Of a DNA stretch of 64,000 nucleotides, positions 1 to 7,338 are shown piece after piece (position 1 is the stretch's first letter; each line of letters opens with the position of its first letter). The DNA comes from Chryseobacterium culicis (GTDB taxonomy: Bacteria > Bacteroidota > Bacteroidia > Flavobacteriales > Weeksellaceae). The translations under genes and the position numbers were made by a program. A model generated the notes under the pieces. It did not search any database. It was not told the origin of the DNA and saw nothing but the letters and a program-made list of their open reading frames with translations. The DNA lies in contig NZ_FNWQ01000005.1 of NCBI RefSeq assembly GCF_900108365.1, forward strand, positions 124,001-188,000, in the 5' to 3' direction.

Positions 1-383
1 TGTCCTACCGTCAGCTGCTTTTCCTTTCCATCTACTTCAAAATACATAGACAGCATTACATTGGTCGTGATAAAGCCCAGATATTTTGTGGCTAAAACAT
101 GGAAATTTCTGAAGTTTTCAAGAGGATATGTTCTTGCCGGAACAAAAACAGAGTGTTTTCCGGTGATCGTTTTCCGGTCCATATCAATGATCAGTTTCTT
201 ATTAAAGAAGTTGAGAACAATAAGTGCTACAACAGCGATAAGGACATAGCTTAAAGCTCTGACGCTATTAAAGAGCAGTCCTGCAACGACCAGAAAAATA
301 ATGCAGAGCACGGTTACAAATACCGGCTGATTTCTAAAAATGTACTGGTTTCCTTCCTGTTTGTAAAATTGGTAGTTATTCAT
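1..383 (-). CDS. Membrane protein, hypothetical, 3' end outside window
   Basis: The reading frame begins at an ATG (complement of 381-383) and runs off the left edge after about 127 codons, so the C-terminus is missing. The visible part starts MNNYQFYKQEGNQYIF and has two adjacent hydrophobic segments around residues 22-60, with very little between them. A soluble beta-rich stretch follows (DMDRKTITGKH, VLATKYLGF). The layout, a short cytoplasmic start, a hairpin of two membrane helices and a small soluble domain, resembles PH-like (bPH) membrane proteins, but I do not recognise the family and give no function. It heads a leftward run of small genes. Confidence 0.6.
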   Translation of the reverse strand, partial: MNNYQFYKQEGNQYIFRNQPVFVTVLCIIFLVVAGLLFNSVRALSYVLIAVVALIVLNFFNKKLIIDMDRKTITGKHSVFVPARTYPLENFRNFHVLATKYLGFITTNVMLSMYFEVDGKEKQLTVG

Positions 384-412
384 AATGTAAGTGATTTGTT
401 TAGTGGTTCATT

Positions 413-949
413 TTATCTCTCAATTTTCTTTCCCATCCATTGTTCAAGTTTTGAAAACATTTCGTCGATTGGCAAAACCAAAAGGTCAGGATGATTCTTA
501 AGCCATTGAGCGTGAAGCTCTGTCGGATTTTCTTCCAGCAGATAAAATGAGTCGTTATTCAGAGTATCTCTTGTATTGTTGGGCCCGAAATATTCGTTTT
601 CCAAAAAGTGTTTAAGCTCATCTTCTTTCAGGTTTTCCACTTTTGAAGACTGCTCTAAAAACAATTCAAGATGTTTCTGTGCATTGATTTTTTTTAATCC
701 TTCTATGATAATGCTGTTTAACTCTGCCGACCACCCTGAATTCCATACAAACTGGGAAAAATTTCCGTTTTTATATTGGCTGACATAGTAATCCATGTAA
801 TAGCTGATGACTGAATCTTCAAACATATTTTGCTGTTCCATTCCTTCCTCATGTAAAAGATTCACAACAGAAATATTGGAGTTTATAATATCGTATGGAT
901 CATTACTTTTATAAGAGGCTTCTGAGACAATTATTTTATCTGGCTTCAT
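413..949 (-). CDS. DMP19 (DUF4375)-like protein
   Basis: A 178-residue soluble protein without signal peptide or membrane segment. The central block YYMDYYVSQYKNGNFSQF followed by VWNSGW fits the pattern seen in DMP19/DUF4375 domain proteins (a Y-V-N-G-F-Q-F core). The acidic C-terminal part has LLEENPTELHAQWLKNHPD. The family's function is not established; members are often small stand-alone proteins. The gene lies 37 nt from the stop of the DUF4303 gene on the same strand, so the two may be co-transcribed. The family call comes from pattern memory only. Confidence 0.6.
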   Translation of the reverse strand: MKPDKIIVSEASYKSNDPYDIINSNISVVNLLHEEGMEQQNMFEDSVISYYMDYYVSQYKNGNFSQFVWNSGWSAELNSIIIEGLKKINAQKHLELFLEQSSKVENLKEDELKHFLENEYFGPNNTRDTLNNDSFYLLEENPTELHAQWLKNHPDLLVLPIDEMFSKLEQWMGKKIER

Positions 950-986
950 ATATATATTTAAAGTGTTTTTTTAGTTCCCCATTCTT

Positions 987-1520
987 TTAATTGTCCCAGT
1001 TAGCCATCCAGTCCAGATATTCACCTTTATATTCATTATCATTAAGTCTGATGATAAGATCCTGCAGGTCTTTTTTCTCAAACTCATCATCTGAAACCGT
1101 AAAAATCAGGAATATCTCCTTTCCTGTGATATTCGTAAAAAAGTTTTCATTTTTAAGTTTCTCCAAAACTTCAATACAGGTGGAATACAACTTTGCCTGA
1201 AAACCTTCAAACCATTGATCATCGTCATCATGTTTATAAAGTTCTGTTCTCAATTGAGCACAGATTTCATTAAAATCTTCATCGGCGCCTTCCATTTCGT
1301 AGGTCCATTCTGCCGGTTCATATTTATAATAAAGAGCGTCATCTTCATCTGCATTTTCCATCGCTTTCATGGTATTGGCTGCAGGGCATACCGTCATTGC
1401 ACCTTCATCACTGTACAGAGCAAAACTGTAGATCTCTTCTGCTCCATGTTTTTCATACACTTCTAAAAAAGCTTTCTTAGCAGCGTTTTCAATCTGCTGT
1501 TTCAAAATTTCAAAATCCAT
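987..1520 (-). CDS. DUF4303 family protein
   Basis: A 177-residue acidic cytoplasmic protein. The N-terminus (MDFEILKQQIENAAKKAF), the strand IYSFALYSDEGAMTVCPAANT and the later EPAEWTYE block match the usual DUF4303 layout (a helix, then 'fal.tdd....v.p..nT', then 'W.yE'). The length is normal for the family and both ends look intact. Biochemical function is unknown. It stands just upstream of the DMP19-like gene on the same strand; both belong to small families that turn up in accessory clusters, but no toxin gene is visible next to them here. Confidence 0.7.
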   Translation of the reverse strand: MDFEILKQQIENAAKKAFLEVYEKHGAEEIYSFALYSDEGAMTVCPAANTMKAMENADEDDALYYKYEPAEWTYEMEGADEDFNEICAQLRTELYKHDDDDQWFEGFQAKLYSTCIEVLEKLKNENFFTNITGKEIFLIFTVSDDEFEKKDLQDLIIRLNDNEYKGEYLDWMANWDN

Positions 1521-1618
1521 ACTTCTTTTCTTTTTTAAAATGGGCGGTAAAAATACCTTTATCCTGTCAAATCAGCACCTTGTATTTTTATATAGGCTGT
1601 TCAATTTCGTGATTATGG

Positions 1619-1795
1619 CTACCTGTTTTTATTATATAAGATCAATCCGGGAAGTAAAACAGCTGCTCCAAGAAGTATAGGAGGCAGTTCTCCGTATTTA
1701 AATAACCAGGAAGTTTCTCTGGATGGTCCTATTTTAATGATCACTACCAGGAAGAAACCTATCAATATCAAAATAATTCCAATTGTTTTTTTCAT
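1619..1795 (-). CDS. Small two-helix membrane protein (58 aa)
   Basis: A short reading frame with ATG at the complement of 1793-1795 and stop at 1619-1621. The product starts MKKTIGIILILIGFFLVVII, has a short loop around GPSRETSWLF, a second hydrophobic segment (LLGAAVLLPGLILY) and a charged end (NKNR). The two membrane helices, the positive-inside ends and the tight packing among small leftward membrane-protein genes support a real gene. Function is unknown. Confidence 0.6.
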   Translation of the reverse strand: MKKTIGIILILIGFFLVVIIKIGPSRETSWLFKYGELPPILLGAAVLLPGLILYNKNR

Positions 1796-1825
1796 AGCTT
1801 TAAGTTTAATTATTAATAAATCATT

Positions 1826-2041
1826 CTACAAAATTGTTATAACTTTTGGAGGAATAAAAGAAACAATGGTAAGTAACAATGAAAAGATGAGCAAAACAAT
1901 CCCTGTTTTCAGATAACTGGTATTGATGATCAGAAATACAGAAATACAAACCCAGGCTACCACTATAATATGCTGAAATGCCATATACTGCTTCACCTGA
2001 TATCCTGAACCTTCTTTTTTTAAATGTTTAAAATCATTCAT
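1826..2041 (-). CDS. Small membrane protein (71 aa)
   Basis: 71 residues. A charged N-terminus (MNDFKHLKKEGSGYQVK) is followed by two hydrophobic segments (roughly residues 24-42 and 46-64). It lies 18 nt downstream of the DUF4870-like gene on the same strand and is probably co-transcribed with it. I do not recognise the family; the shape is that of a small inner-membrane protein. Confidence 0.55.
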   Translation of the reverse strand: MNDFKHLKKEGSGYQVKQYMAFQHIIVVAWVCISVFLIINTSYLKTGIVLLIFSLLLTIVSFIPPKVITIL

Positions 2042-2059
2042 ATTCGGAAATTTCAGATA

Positions 2060-2380
2060 CTATCCGATAAAAGAGAATTTGTCTTCAAACATTTTTCCGA
2101 TTATTGGTAAAGGTTTTTCCACATCATTAGCCGCGTTGATGATTCCGATTATCATCAGTATCAAAGGAATAAACCCAACTATCCCAAGCATTCCGATTTT
2201 AGTAACCAGCATCAGAACGTTGAGAATGATAGAGAGCACAATCGAAAAAATAATCAATCCTAAAGACTGCTTCAGGTGATATTTTAAAAGACTGTTTGAT
2301 TTTTCTTTCCCGATAACGAAGGAAATCAACCATCCTAAAAGGGTAATGTAAGAAACAATAGATAATGTTTTGTTGTCCAT
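2060..2380 (-). CDS. DUF4870-like small membrane protein
   Basis: 106 residues. The start MDNKTLSIVSYITLLGWLIS, the connecting segment with YHLKQSLGLIIF, two further hydrophobic helices and the end AANDVEKPLPIIGKMF match the DUF4870/Tic20-like layout: three to four membrane helices with an H-x-x-Q-(A/S) motif after the first. Such proteins are widespread and uncharacterised. It is the first gene of a leftward set with the 71- and 58-residue membrane proteins. Confidence 0.65.
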   Translation of the reverse strand: MDNKTLSIVSYITLLGWLISFVIGKEKSNSLLKYHLKQSLGLIIFSIVLSIILNVLMLVTKIGMLGIVGFIPLILMIIGIINAANDVEKPLPIIGKMFEDKFSFIG

Positions 2381-2619
2381 AACTGTAAAAATTTTAAATG
2401 AATATTCTTTGATTTTCTCTGGTTCAAAGTTGCATCAGAAAAATATTGCAACGTTTACTTCAGCAACTACAAAACACCTTCAACTCAAAATACCAATGAC
2501 TACAAAACGTCTACAAAAAGAAACAACAAGTTAATTAACAACAACTTACACCTGGATCCAGTTTTCATTTTTTTATATTGGCAATTGACGGGTGTCTACA
2601 ATTTTTGTACTTTCACCTT

Positions 2620-4470
2620 ATGAAATTAAAGTACTTACTTATTTACTGTATACTTTTTATCTGCACCTTATCTCCTGCCCAGAATACATTAATTGATGGA
2701 CTTAAAAACCAATTGAGCGGAGATGATATTTCAACCGCAGAAAAATTCAGAATTTACAATGAGCTTACAGAATATTACAGGGTAAGTGATCAGTATCCTA
2801 CAGCTGAAAAATATGTTCAGCAGCAGCTGGAACTTGCCAGGAAGGAGAAAAATGCCGCTGAAGAAGTAAAAGCTCTTGCTCAAAAAGGAATCATTAAGCT
2901 GAATCAGTCCGAATACGATCAAGTACCTCCTATCATCGATGCTGCCAATACGATCGTTCAAAAAAGCAATGATAAAATAGCTTTATTATACGCCAGCTAT
3001 CTGAATATTTATTACAGCAATGCTTTAGGAAACCCGGAAAGCACGATTAAACTCGTTCAGAAGACACTTCCGCTTGTTGAAAAACAACCTTCTGAAATAA
3101 TGCTGAACGCCAAGCTTAATTATCTTCTTTACGGAATTTATACGGAATGGAACGATGCCGAAAATGCTACCAAATATGCTAAAAAAGCCATTGAACTGGC
3201 TGAAAAATCAGGTAATAAAAATCTGCTGAGCTCTGCGTATTCTGCCCTTGCAATATGTTATTCTTTCCGATACGAAAAAACAGAAGACCTGAAGGATCTG
3301 AAACCGGTAATAGAAATGTGTAAGAAGGCAATCGCTTTATACCATCAGTTTCCAGGACATGTTTCGGCGCATGTTCATGCTATGGCATTACTGAATCTCA
3401 CCAATTATTACCTGAGCTATCCTGAAATGACTCCGGAAATTCGTTCCGAAATTCAAACTAATGCCAACGAGATCCTGAATCTTACCCAATACACAACTCT
3501 TAATCAGGGTATGCAGGCTGGTGCGCTTGGGGTTCTGAGCAATCTTGCTTCACGGGATCATAATGATGCTTTAGCGGAACAATATCTTCTGAAGGCAGAA
3601 CAGATCCTTCTTACTCAAAAGCCGGTATATTACCATGTGATGATCAATGTGGTGAAAAATCTTGCCGAGCTTTATGCGCAACAAAAAAAATATCAGAAAG
3701 CATTTGAATATGAATCAAAGGTGGCAGAATACAGCCATATCCTCTTTGATGAAGGGCAGGCTGAAACCGCCAAAAGACTGGAAGCCCAGTATCAGTCACA
3801 GAAAAAAGAATCTGAGCTTAAAGCACTTACTGAAAAAACAGCAAGCCTGAAAAAAGAAAAGCTTTTATACATCGGTTTAGGAATTATCGGACTAATCGGT
3901 GCATTTTTCATGTTCCTTTCCTACCATTTTAAGCTGCGCTATTCTATTGAGAGAGAAAACAAGCTTGATACAGAAAAACACGAAGCAGAAATGCAGATTA
4001 AACTTCAGGAAGAAGAAAAGGCCAGATTAAAGGCTGAGCAGGAACTTCTTACACTTCAGCAGCAAAAACTTCAAAGTGAGGTTCTGGCCAGCCATCTTCA
4101 TATTCAGCATAAGAATAAAGTACTTCAGCAGCTTCAGACCCAGCTTTCTGATACGGATATCAATATTCATCAGGTTGTAAAGGGAGAAAACCGTGTGGAT
4201 AATGATTTTGAAAAGATCAGATTCACTATTCAGGAACTGCATCCGGATTTCTTTAAGAATATTAATGAAAGAGCCAGGCAGAAGCTTACTGCCCTGGATT
4301 TAAAATATTGTGCCTATATGTATCTCGGTATGGATACCAAGCAGATTGCCAATCTTCTCAATGTAGAACCTAAAAGTGTGAGAATGACCAAATACCGTCT
4401 GAAAAAGAAATTCGGTCTGGACGAAAATACGGCTCTGGAAATATTTTTCCAGCGTATATTTTCTGAATAG
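2620..4470 (+). CDS. TPR sensor protein with LuxR-type HTH
   Basis: 616 residues from the ATG at 2620. An upstream in-frame TTG at 2578 is rejected because the ATG is followed at once by a signal-like segment (MKLKYLLIYCILFICTLSPAQ). Order: export signal, a helical TPR array (about residues 25-400), one membrane helix near residues 418-440 (LLYIGLGIIGLIGAFFMF), a long charged coiled coil, and a C-terminal LuxR/GerE-like helix-turn-helix (ALDLKYCAYMYLGMDTKQIA, then EPKSVRMTKYRLKKKF). This is the typical flavobacterial arrangement in which extracytoplasmic TPRs are joined through the membrane to a cytoplasmic DNA-binding domain. It stands alone and is the nearest candidate regulator for the palindromic promoters described in this window, which is inference only. 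Confidence 0.8.
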   Translation: MKLKYLLIYCILFICTLSPAQNTLIDGLKNQLSGDDISTAEKFRIYNELTEYYRVSDQYPTAEKYVQQQLELARKEKNAAEEVKALAQKGIIKLNQSEYDQVPPIIDAANTIVQKSNDKIALLYASYLNIYYSNALGNPESTIKLVQKTLPLVEKQPSEIMLNAKLNYLLYGIYTEWNDAENATKYAKKAIELAEKSGNKNLLSSAYSALAICYSFRYEKTEDLKDLKPVIEMCKKAIALYHQFPGHVSAHVHAMALLNLTNYYLSYPEMTPEIRSEIQTNANEILNLTQYTTLNQGMQAGALGVLSNLASRDHNDALAEQYLLKAEQILLTQKPVYYHVMINVVKNLAELYAQQKKYQKAFEYESKVAEYSHILFDEGQAETAKRLEAQYQSQKKESELKALTEKTASLKKEKLLYIGLGIIGLIGAFFMFLSYHFKLRYSIERENKLDTEKHEAEMQIKLQEEEKARLKAEQELLTLQQQKLQSEVLASHLHIQHKNKVLQQLQTQLSDTDINIHQVVKGENRVDNDFEKIRFTIQELHPDFFKNINERARQKLTALDLKYCAYMYLGMDTKQIANLLNVEPKSVRMTKYRLKKKFGLDENTALEIFFQRIFSE

Positions 4471-5095
4471 AAAGTAAACTTAATGTTGCGGTTTCAGAAT
4501 TCGTAATTCGATTTGAGTACTGTGTTGAAAAGCTTCATTTTTTTCATCTATTATATTTATCAGGAACAAAACGTATATGAAATTGATTTTTATTTACGGG
4601 AAACCGTAAGAATTTAAACATTTTTTGATAAAAAATAAACCGTACTTCATACAAAATTATCGGAAATATCAATTATATCATTATTTAATAATATAAATAA
4701 TTGGTTATAAATTTCAATTTCATTTTTTTGTACAATAGAATATATTGTCGTACAACATCTCATTATAACGGGTAGTTTTCTTTAAATAACAGGATTTAAT
4801 TTATACTTTTTTAAATTTCGAATATTTCACCCCAACCGTACCTCTTTCGGGATTACCATTTGTTTTTGTACACAGCTAAATAGCAAATTATTTACACATC
4901 TGATCCCTTCAAGATGACCTAAATAGTCATAGTTTTATCCCATCAACGTTGATGAAAAACATTCTTCATGTTTGAACGGCAAGTGTACAGTGCAGTACAA
5001 ACAGGTTGAATTATCCCGCCCAGGCCAGGGCATTTATGACACAAATGAATTACATAAAACAACAAAAATGATCAACATGGAAAAAATTAAATGGA
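4471..5095. other. Long intergenic region with several inverted repeats
   Basis: About 620 bp with no convincing gene on either strand. It holds an ACGGGAAACCGT palindrome (4596-4607), an inverted repeat TTGTAC...GTACAA (4728-4755), a perfect 14-bp palindrome CATCAACGTTGATG (4941-4954) and TGTAC-N6-GTACA (4984-4999). The density of dyads just before a RiPP-type precursor gene suggests operators or a structured leader. No -7 box could be assigned with confidence. Confidence 0.4.
4596..4607. promoter_or_regulatory. ACGG(A/G)AAACCGT palindrome, copy 1
   Basis: The sequence ACGGGAAACCGT lies 126 bp after the stop of the TPR/LuxR gene. The same palindrome with one base change occurs at 16814-16825 and 22091-22102, where it sits 23 nt upstream of a -7-like box. 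Here no good -7 box is found at that distance on the plus strand. Confidence 0.4.
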
Positions 5096-5305
5096 ATGAA
5101 GAGAGATTTCTCTTCTTTGGAAAATAAAAAGCAAAATGATTTAAAGTCAATATCCGGAGGTAGTGGCAGCTCCTATTCAATAAAATGTAACGTATTAAAT
5201 TCCGAAGGACGTACAGATACTGATTATTATAATGATGATGGATCTTATAAATCCACAGGATGGCTATTTGCAGGTCCTGCTCAAGCCAGCAATGATATAA
5301 ATTAA
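5096..5305 (+). CDS. Double-glycine RiPP-type precursor peptide
   Basis: 69 residues. A charged leader (MKRDFSSLENKKQNDLKSIS) ends in Gly-Gly and is followed by a polar core rich in Gly, Ser, Asp and Tyr (DTDYYNDDGSYKSTGW). The leader resembles peptides annotated in Chryseobacterium as peptide-modification targets (TIGR04139-like) or grasp-with-spasm substrates. The context supports this: a GLPGLI fragment and a broken SPASM maturase follow directly. Upstream, ATG at 5077 opens a different frame (MEKIKWNEERF) that stops after 16 codons. A one-base difference near the A-rich stretch 5080-5095 would join the two into a longer leader, so the true start, or an inactivating indel, is uncertain. 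Confidence 0.6.
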   Translation: MKRDFSSLENKKQNDLKSISGGSGSSYSIKCNVLNSEGRTDTDYYNDDGSYKSTGWLFAGPAQASNDIN

Positions 5306-5353
5306 AAACTGGAGAGAAAATTCTCTCCTTTTTTAAAACTTAAAAAATAAACT

Positions 5354-5659
5354 ATGAAAGCTTTGAATTGTAAGTTATATGTACTTTTCCTAATAATTGC
5401 CTGCACATTTTTAAAGGCACAGAACAATAGCTTTATCTACGAATTAAATTATAAACCTAATTCCGATAGTTTAAAAACTGAAAAAATTCTTTTTTATTTA
5501 GATATTAAAGGTAACGAATCTACATTTCGGTCTGATAAATTTCGACAATCTGATTCTTTAAGAGCTCTTTCTTACGAATATCATGAGCCCAGTACCATTA
5601 AAAATCTTTTTATAGAGCTGAAAGAAATAAGTATCCTCAACACGATACAACTTCAGTAG
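5354..5659 (+). pseudogene. Truncated GLPGLI family gene
   Basis: Begins with a good signal peptide (MKALNCKLYVLFLIIACTF, then LKAQ) and the GLPGLI-type start of the mature protein (FIYELNYKPNSDSLKTEKI, FYLDIKGNEST). Intact GLPGLI proteins are usually more than 200 residues; this frame ends at 101 and lacks the C-terminal part of the domain. The last roughly 25 residues (from about YHEPSTIKN) do not look like GLPGLI and probably read sequence belonging to the following maturase remnant out of frame. I read it as the 5' part of a GLPGLI gene fused by deletion to the gwsS remnant. Confidence 0.6.
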
Positions 5660-6202
5660 AAAACTTAGGAATCAAACATTTGGTTATTTCCACTTACCGT
5701 AAAAGGATTTTATAGAGATTGATGAAATTTTTAAAACCTCTGTCTTATCCGGTATACAAATATTTTCTCCTTTTCATACGGAAGTGGATCTGTCTTTTAT
5801 ACAGGTTATTCAGCAGAATACAGTCAGAATTTACAGTCTCATTTTCTATAATTGTTCCCATCTCCTTTCAATGCTAAAAATGAATTTAGATTTTCATTAG
5901 AGTTTTTTTAAAATGAGCTGAAACTATCTGCCTGCGGAAAAGTGGAACTGAAATACTTCAATACGAACATCACTAAAGTATTGGAAGCCATCAACCACAA
6001 TTCCTGCCTGTATAAAAAGATAGGTATTGACAAAAATGGTAATATTAAAAATTGCCCCTTAATGAAGGAAAACTTTGGAAATATTGATAAAACCCGCTCA
6101 AAACCTTTGAAGTTCGGCTATAATCCTTATATAGAAGAATGGAAGGATTGGTCAAAAAATCCTTTAAAGAAAAAAAAATTCAATTCGCTGGAATCCAAAT
6201 AG
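5600..6202 (+). pseudogene. Broken grasp-with-spasm SPASM maturase (gwsS-like)
   Basis: Fragments in three frames can be chained. Around 5656 the frame reads ENLGIKHLVIS. From 5712 it reads IEIDEIFKTSVLSGI through NTVRIYSLIFYNC, stopping near 5899. From 5942 it reads VELKYF, then NHNSCLYKKIGIDKNGNIKN, CPLMKENFGNI and SKPLKFGYNPYIEEW. The third block is the hallmark of the SPASM-domain maturase of grasp-with-spasm RiPP systems (N-x-C-L-x-x-K-x-x-I-D-x-x-G-x-I-K-N-C-P). The segment that normally carries the downstream Cys cluster (C-x2-C-x5-C) is missing: FGNI runs almost straight into the extreme C-terminal motif. At least two frameshifts, a stop and this internal deletion make it non-functional. 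No ATP-grasp partner gene is present. Confidence 0.65.
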
Positions 6203-6228
6203 TGTTTTTTACTCTTTTTATTATTCGA

Positions 6229-6261
6229 AAACCGCTTTTAAATAAAATTTAAAAGCGGTTT
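6229..6261. terminator. Perfect 15-bp hairpin
   Basis: AAACCGCTTTTAAAT and its reverse complement are separated by three A. It lies between the maturase remnant (plus) and the membrane-protein gene (minus), and both arms end in T or A runs, so it can serve both strands. Confidence 0.8.
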
Positions 6262-6286
6262 GTTATTGTCTAATAGCTGATTATGT

Positions 6287-6664
6287 TTACTTAAAGAACT
6301 TCCATTTCGGGATAATGGCAAGCATTCCGAATCCTGTAAACAGGAAAAGATTGGTTACATCCGTATACAAAAAGGTAGACAGGTAATAGTTGTGCATAAA
6401 GAAGTGCAGCACCAGTAAAGCGGGAAACATGAAGATCCCTGCTTTTCTGTAGAAGAACATCAGCACCAATCCAATCATCATCAGGATGTCAATTGAAAAA
6501 ATAACGTAAAAATACCATCTCGGAATCTGAAGATATTCATGCTGCAGATATTCATCCACGTCTATTCCCAGCCCCATTATGGTAAATAACATTAAGGCTG
6601 CAAAGGCCAGTACAAAACCCCATCCTTTTTTCGGATCTTCGTCAAAATAGCTGTATTCTTCCAT
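6287..6664 (-). CDS. Four-helix membrane protein, hypothetical
   Basis: 125 residues. A short acidic cytoplasmic start (MEEYSYFDEDPKKGWG) is followed by four hydrophobic segments (about 15-33, 51-72, 76-93 and 97-119) and a basic end (IPKWKFFK). I do not recognise the family. It stands alone between two terminators downstream of the Lrp-type regulator gene. Confidence 0.6.
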   Translation of the reverse strand: MEEYSYFDEDPKKGWGFVLAFAALMLFTIMGLGIDVDEYLQHEYLQIPRWYFYVIFSIDILMMIGLVLMFFYRKAGIFMFPALLVLHFFMHNYYLSTFLYTDVTNLFLFTGFGMLAIIPKWKFFK

Positions 6665-6676
6665 ACGTGCAAAAAT

Positions 6677-6708
6677 AAAGAACTTATGAGAGATTTCATA
6701 AGTTCTTT
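6677..6708 (-). terminator. Terminator of the Lrp-type gene
   Basis: Stem AAAGAACTTATGA / TCATAAGTTCTTT with a 6-nt loop, 26 nt after the stop of the Lrp-type gene. On the minus strand it is followed by an ATTTTT run. Confidence 0.75.
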
Positions 6709-6733
6709 TATAATTATTCGTTTAAAATTTGAC

Positions 6734-7204
6734 TTATACAGAGATAGCGTTGATCAGTCTGTTTTTGTCACTTAAGAATTCCTCCATAGAAATCATACTT
6801 TCAGTTCTCATTACGTCCTGAATGTCGTCTATCTGGTAAATAATTCTTTTAGCATCATCAGTATTCTTAGCTCTTACTTTACAGAAAATATTATATTTTC
6901 CGGAAATAACACTAGCTTCGATTACGTTAGGAAGCGTTGACAATTCTTTCAATACTTCCTGAGTACGGTTAGATTTTGTCAATAGGATACCTATGAAAGC
7001 AGTGAAGTGATAATCAAGCTTACCATAATCGATATTAAGAGATGATCCCAAAATAATACCTGCATCTTCCATCTTTTTCACTCTTACGTGAATTGTTCCA
7101 GCAGAAACATCCATCTGCTTTGCAATTTCTGTAAAAGGCATTCTTGTGTTTTCTACTAAGAAATCAAGAATCTTCTTGTCTATTTCGTCCAGTTGATAGT
7201 TCAT
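6734..7204 (-). CDS. Lrp/AsnC family transcriptional regulator
   Basis: 156 residues, the normal size for the family. The N-terminal winged helix-turn-helix is clear (LDEIDKKILDFLVENTRMPF, TEIAKQMDVSAGTIHVRVKK). The C-terminal half is the RAM/AsnC ligand-binding domain (FTAFIGILLT, VIEASVISGKYNIFCKVRAK, IQDVMRTESMISMEEF). Members sense amino acids and bind DNA as octamers; the ligand and targets are not shown by the sequence. The gene is monocistronic, with a -7 box at 7249-7256 and its own terminator. Confidence 0.93.
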   Translation of the reverse strand: MNYQLDEIDKKILDFLVENTRMPFTEIAKQMDVSAGTIHVRVKKMEDAGIILGSSLNIDYGKLDYHFTAFIGILLTKSNRTQEVLKELSTLPNVIEASVISGKYNIFCKVRAKNTDDAKRIIYQIDDIQDVMRTESMISMEEFLSDKNRLINAISV

Positions 7205-7248
7205 ATTAGTTAAATTACAATTTCTTTAAAAAATCTATGTATTTTTTG

Positions 7249-7256
7249 CAAATTTA
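7249..7256 (-). promoter_or_regulatory. -7 box of the Lrp-type gene
   Basis: On the minus strand the sequence TAAATTTG matches TAnnTTTG, about 45 nt upstream of the start codon. No clear -33 TTG is seen. Confidence 0.5.
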
Positions 7257-7338
7257 CGAAAAATAATTTAACTAAAAAATATATATCAAATATTAACAAT
7301 AATTAACACAGATGATAAAAATCATTAAAATATTCTAA

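Noticed and set aside
413..1520. DMP19/DUF4303 pair as toxin immunity genes
   Set aside because: Both families are small and accessory in character, but no toxin gene or RHS tip is next to them, so the role cannot be supported.
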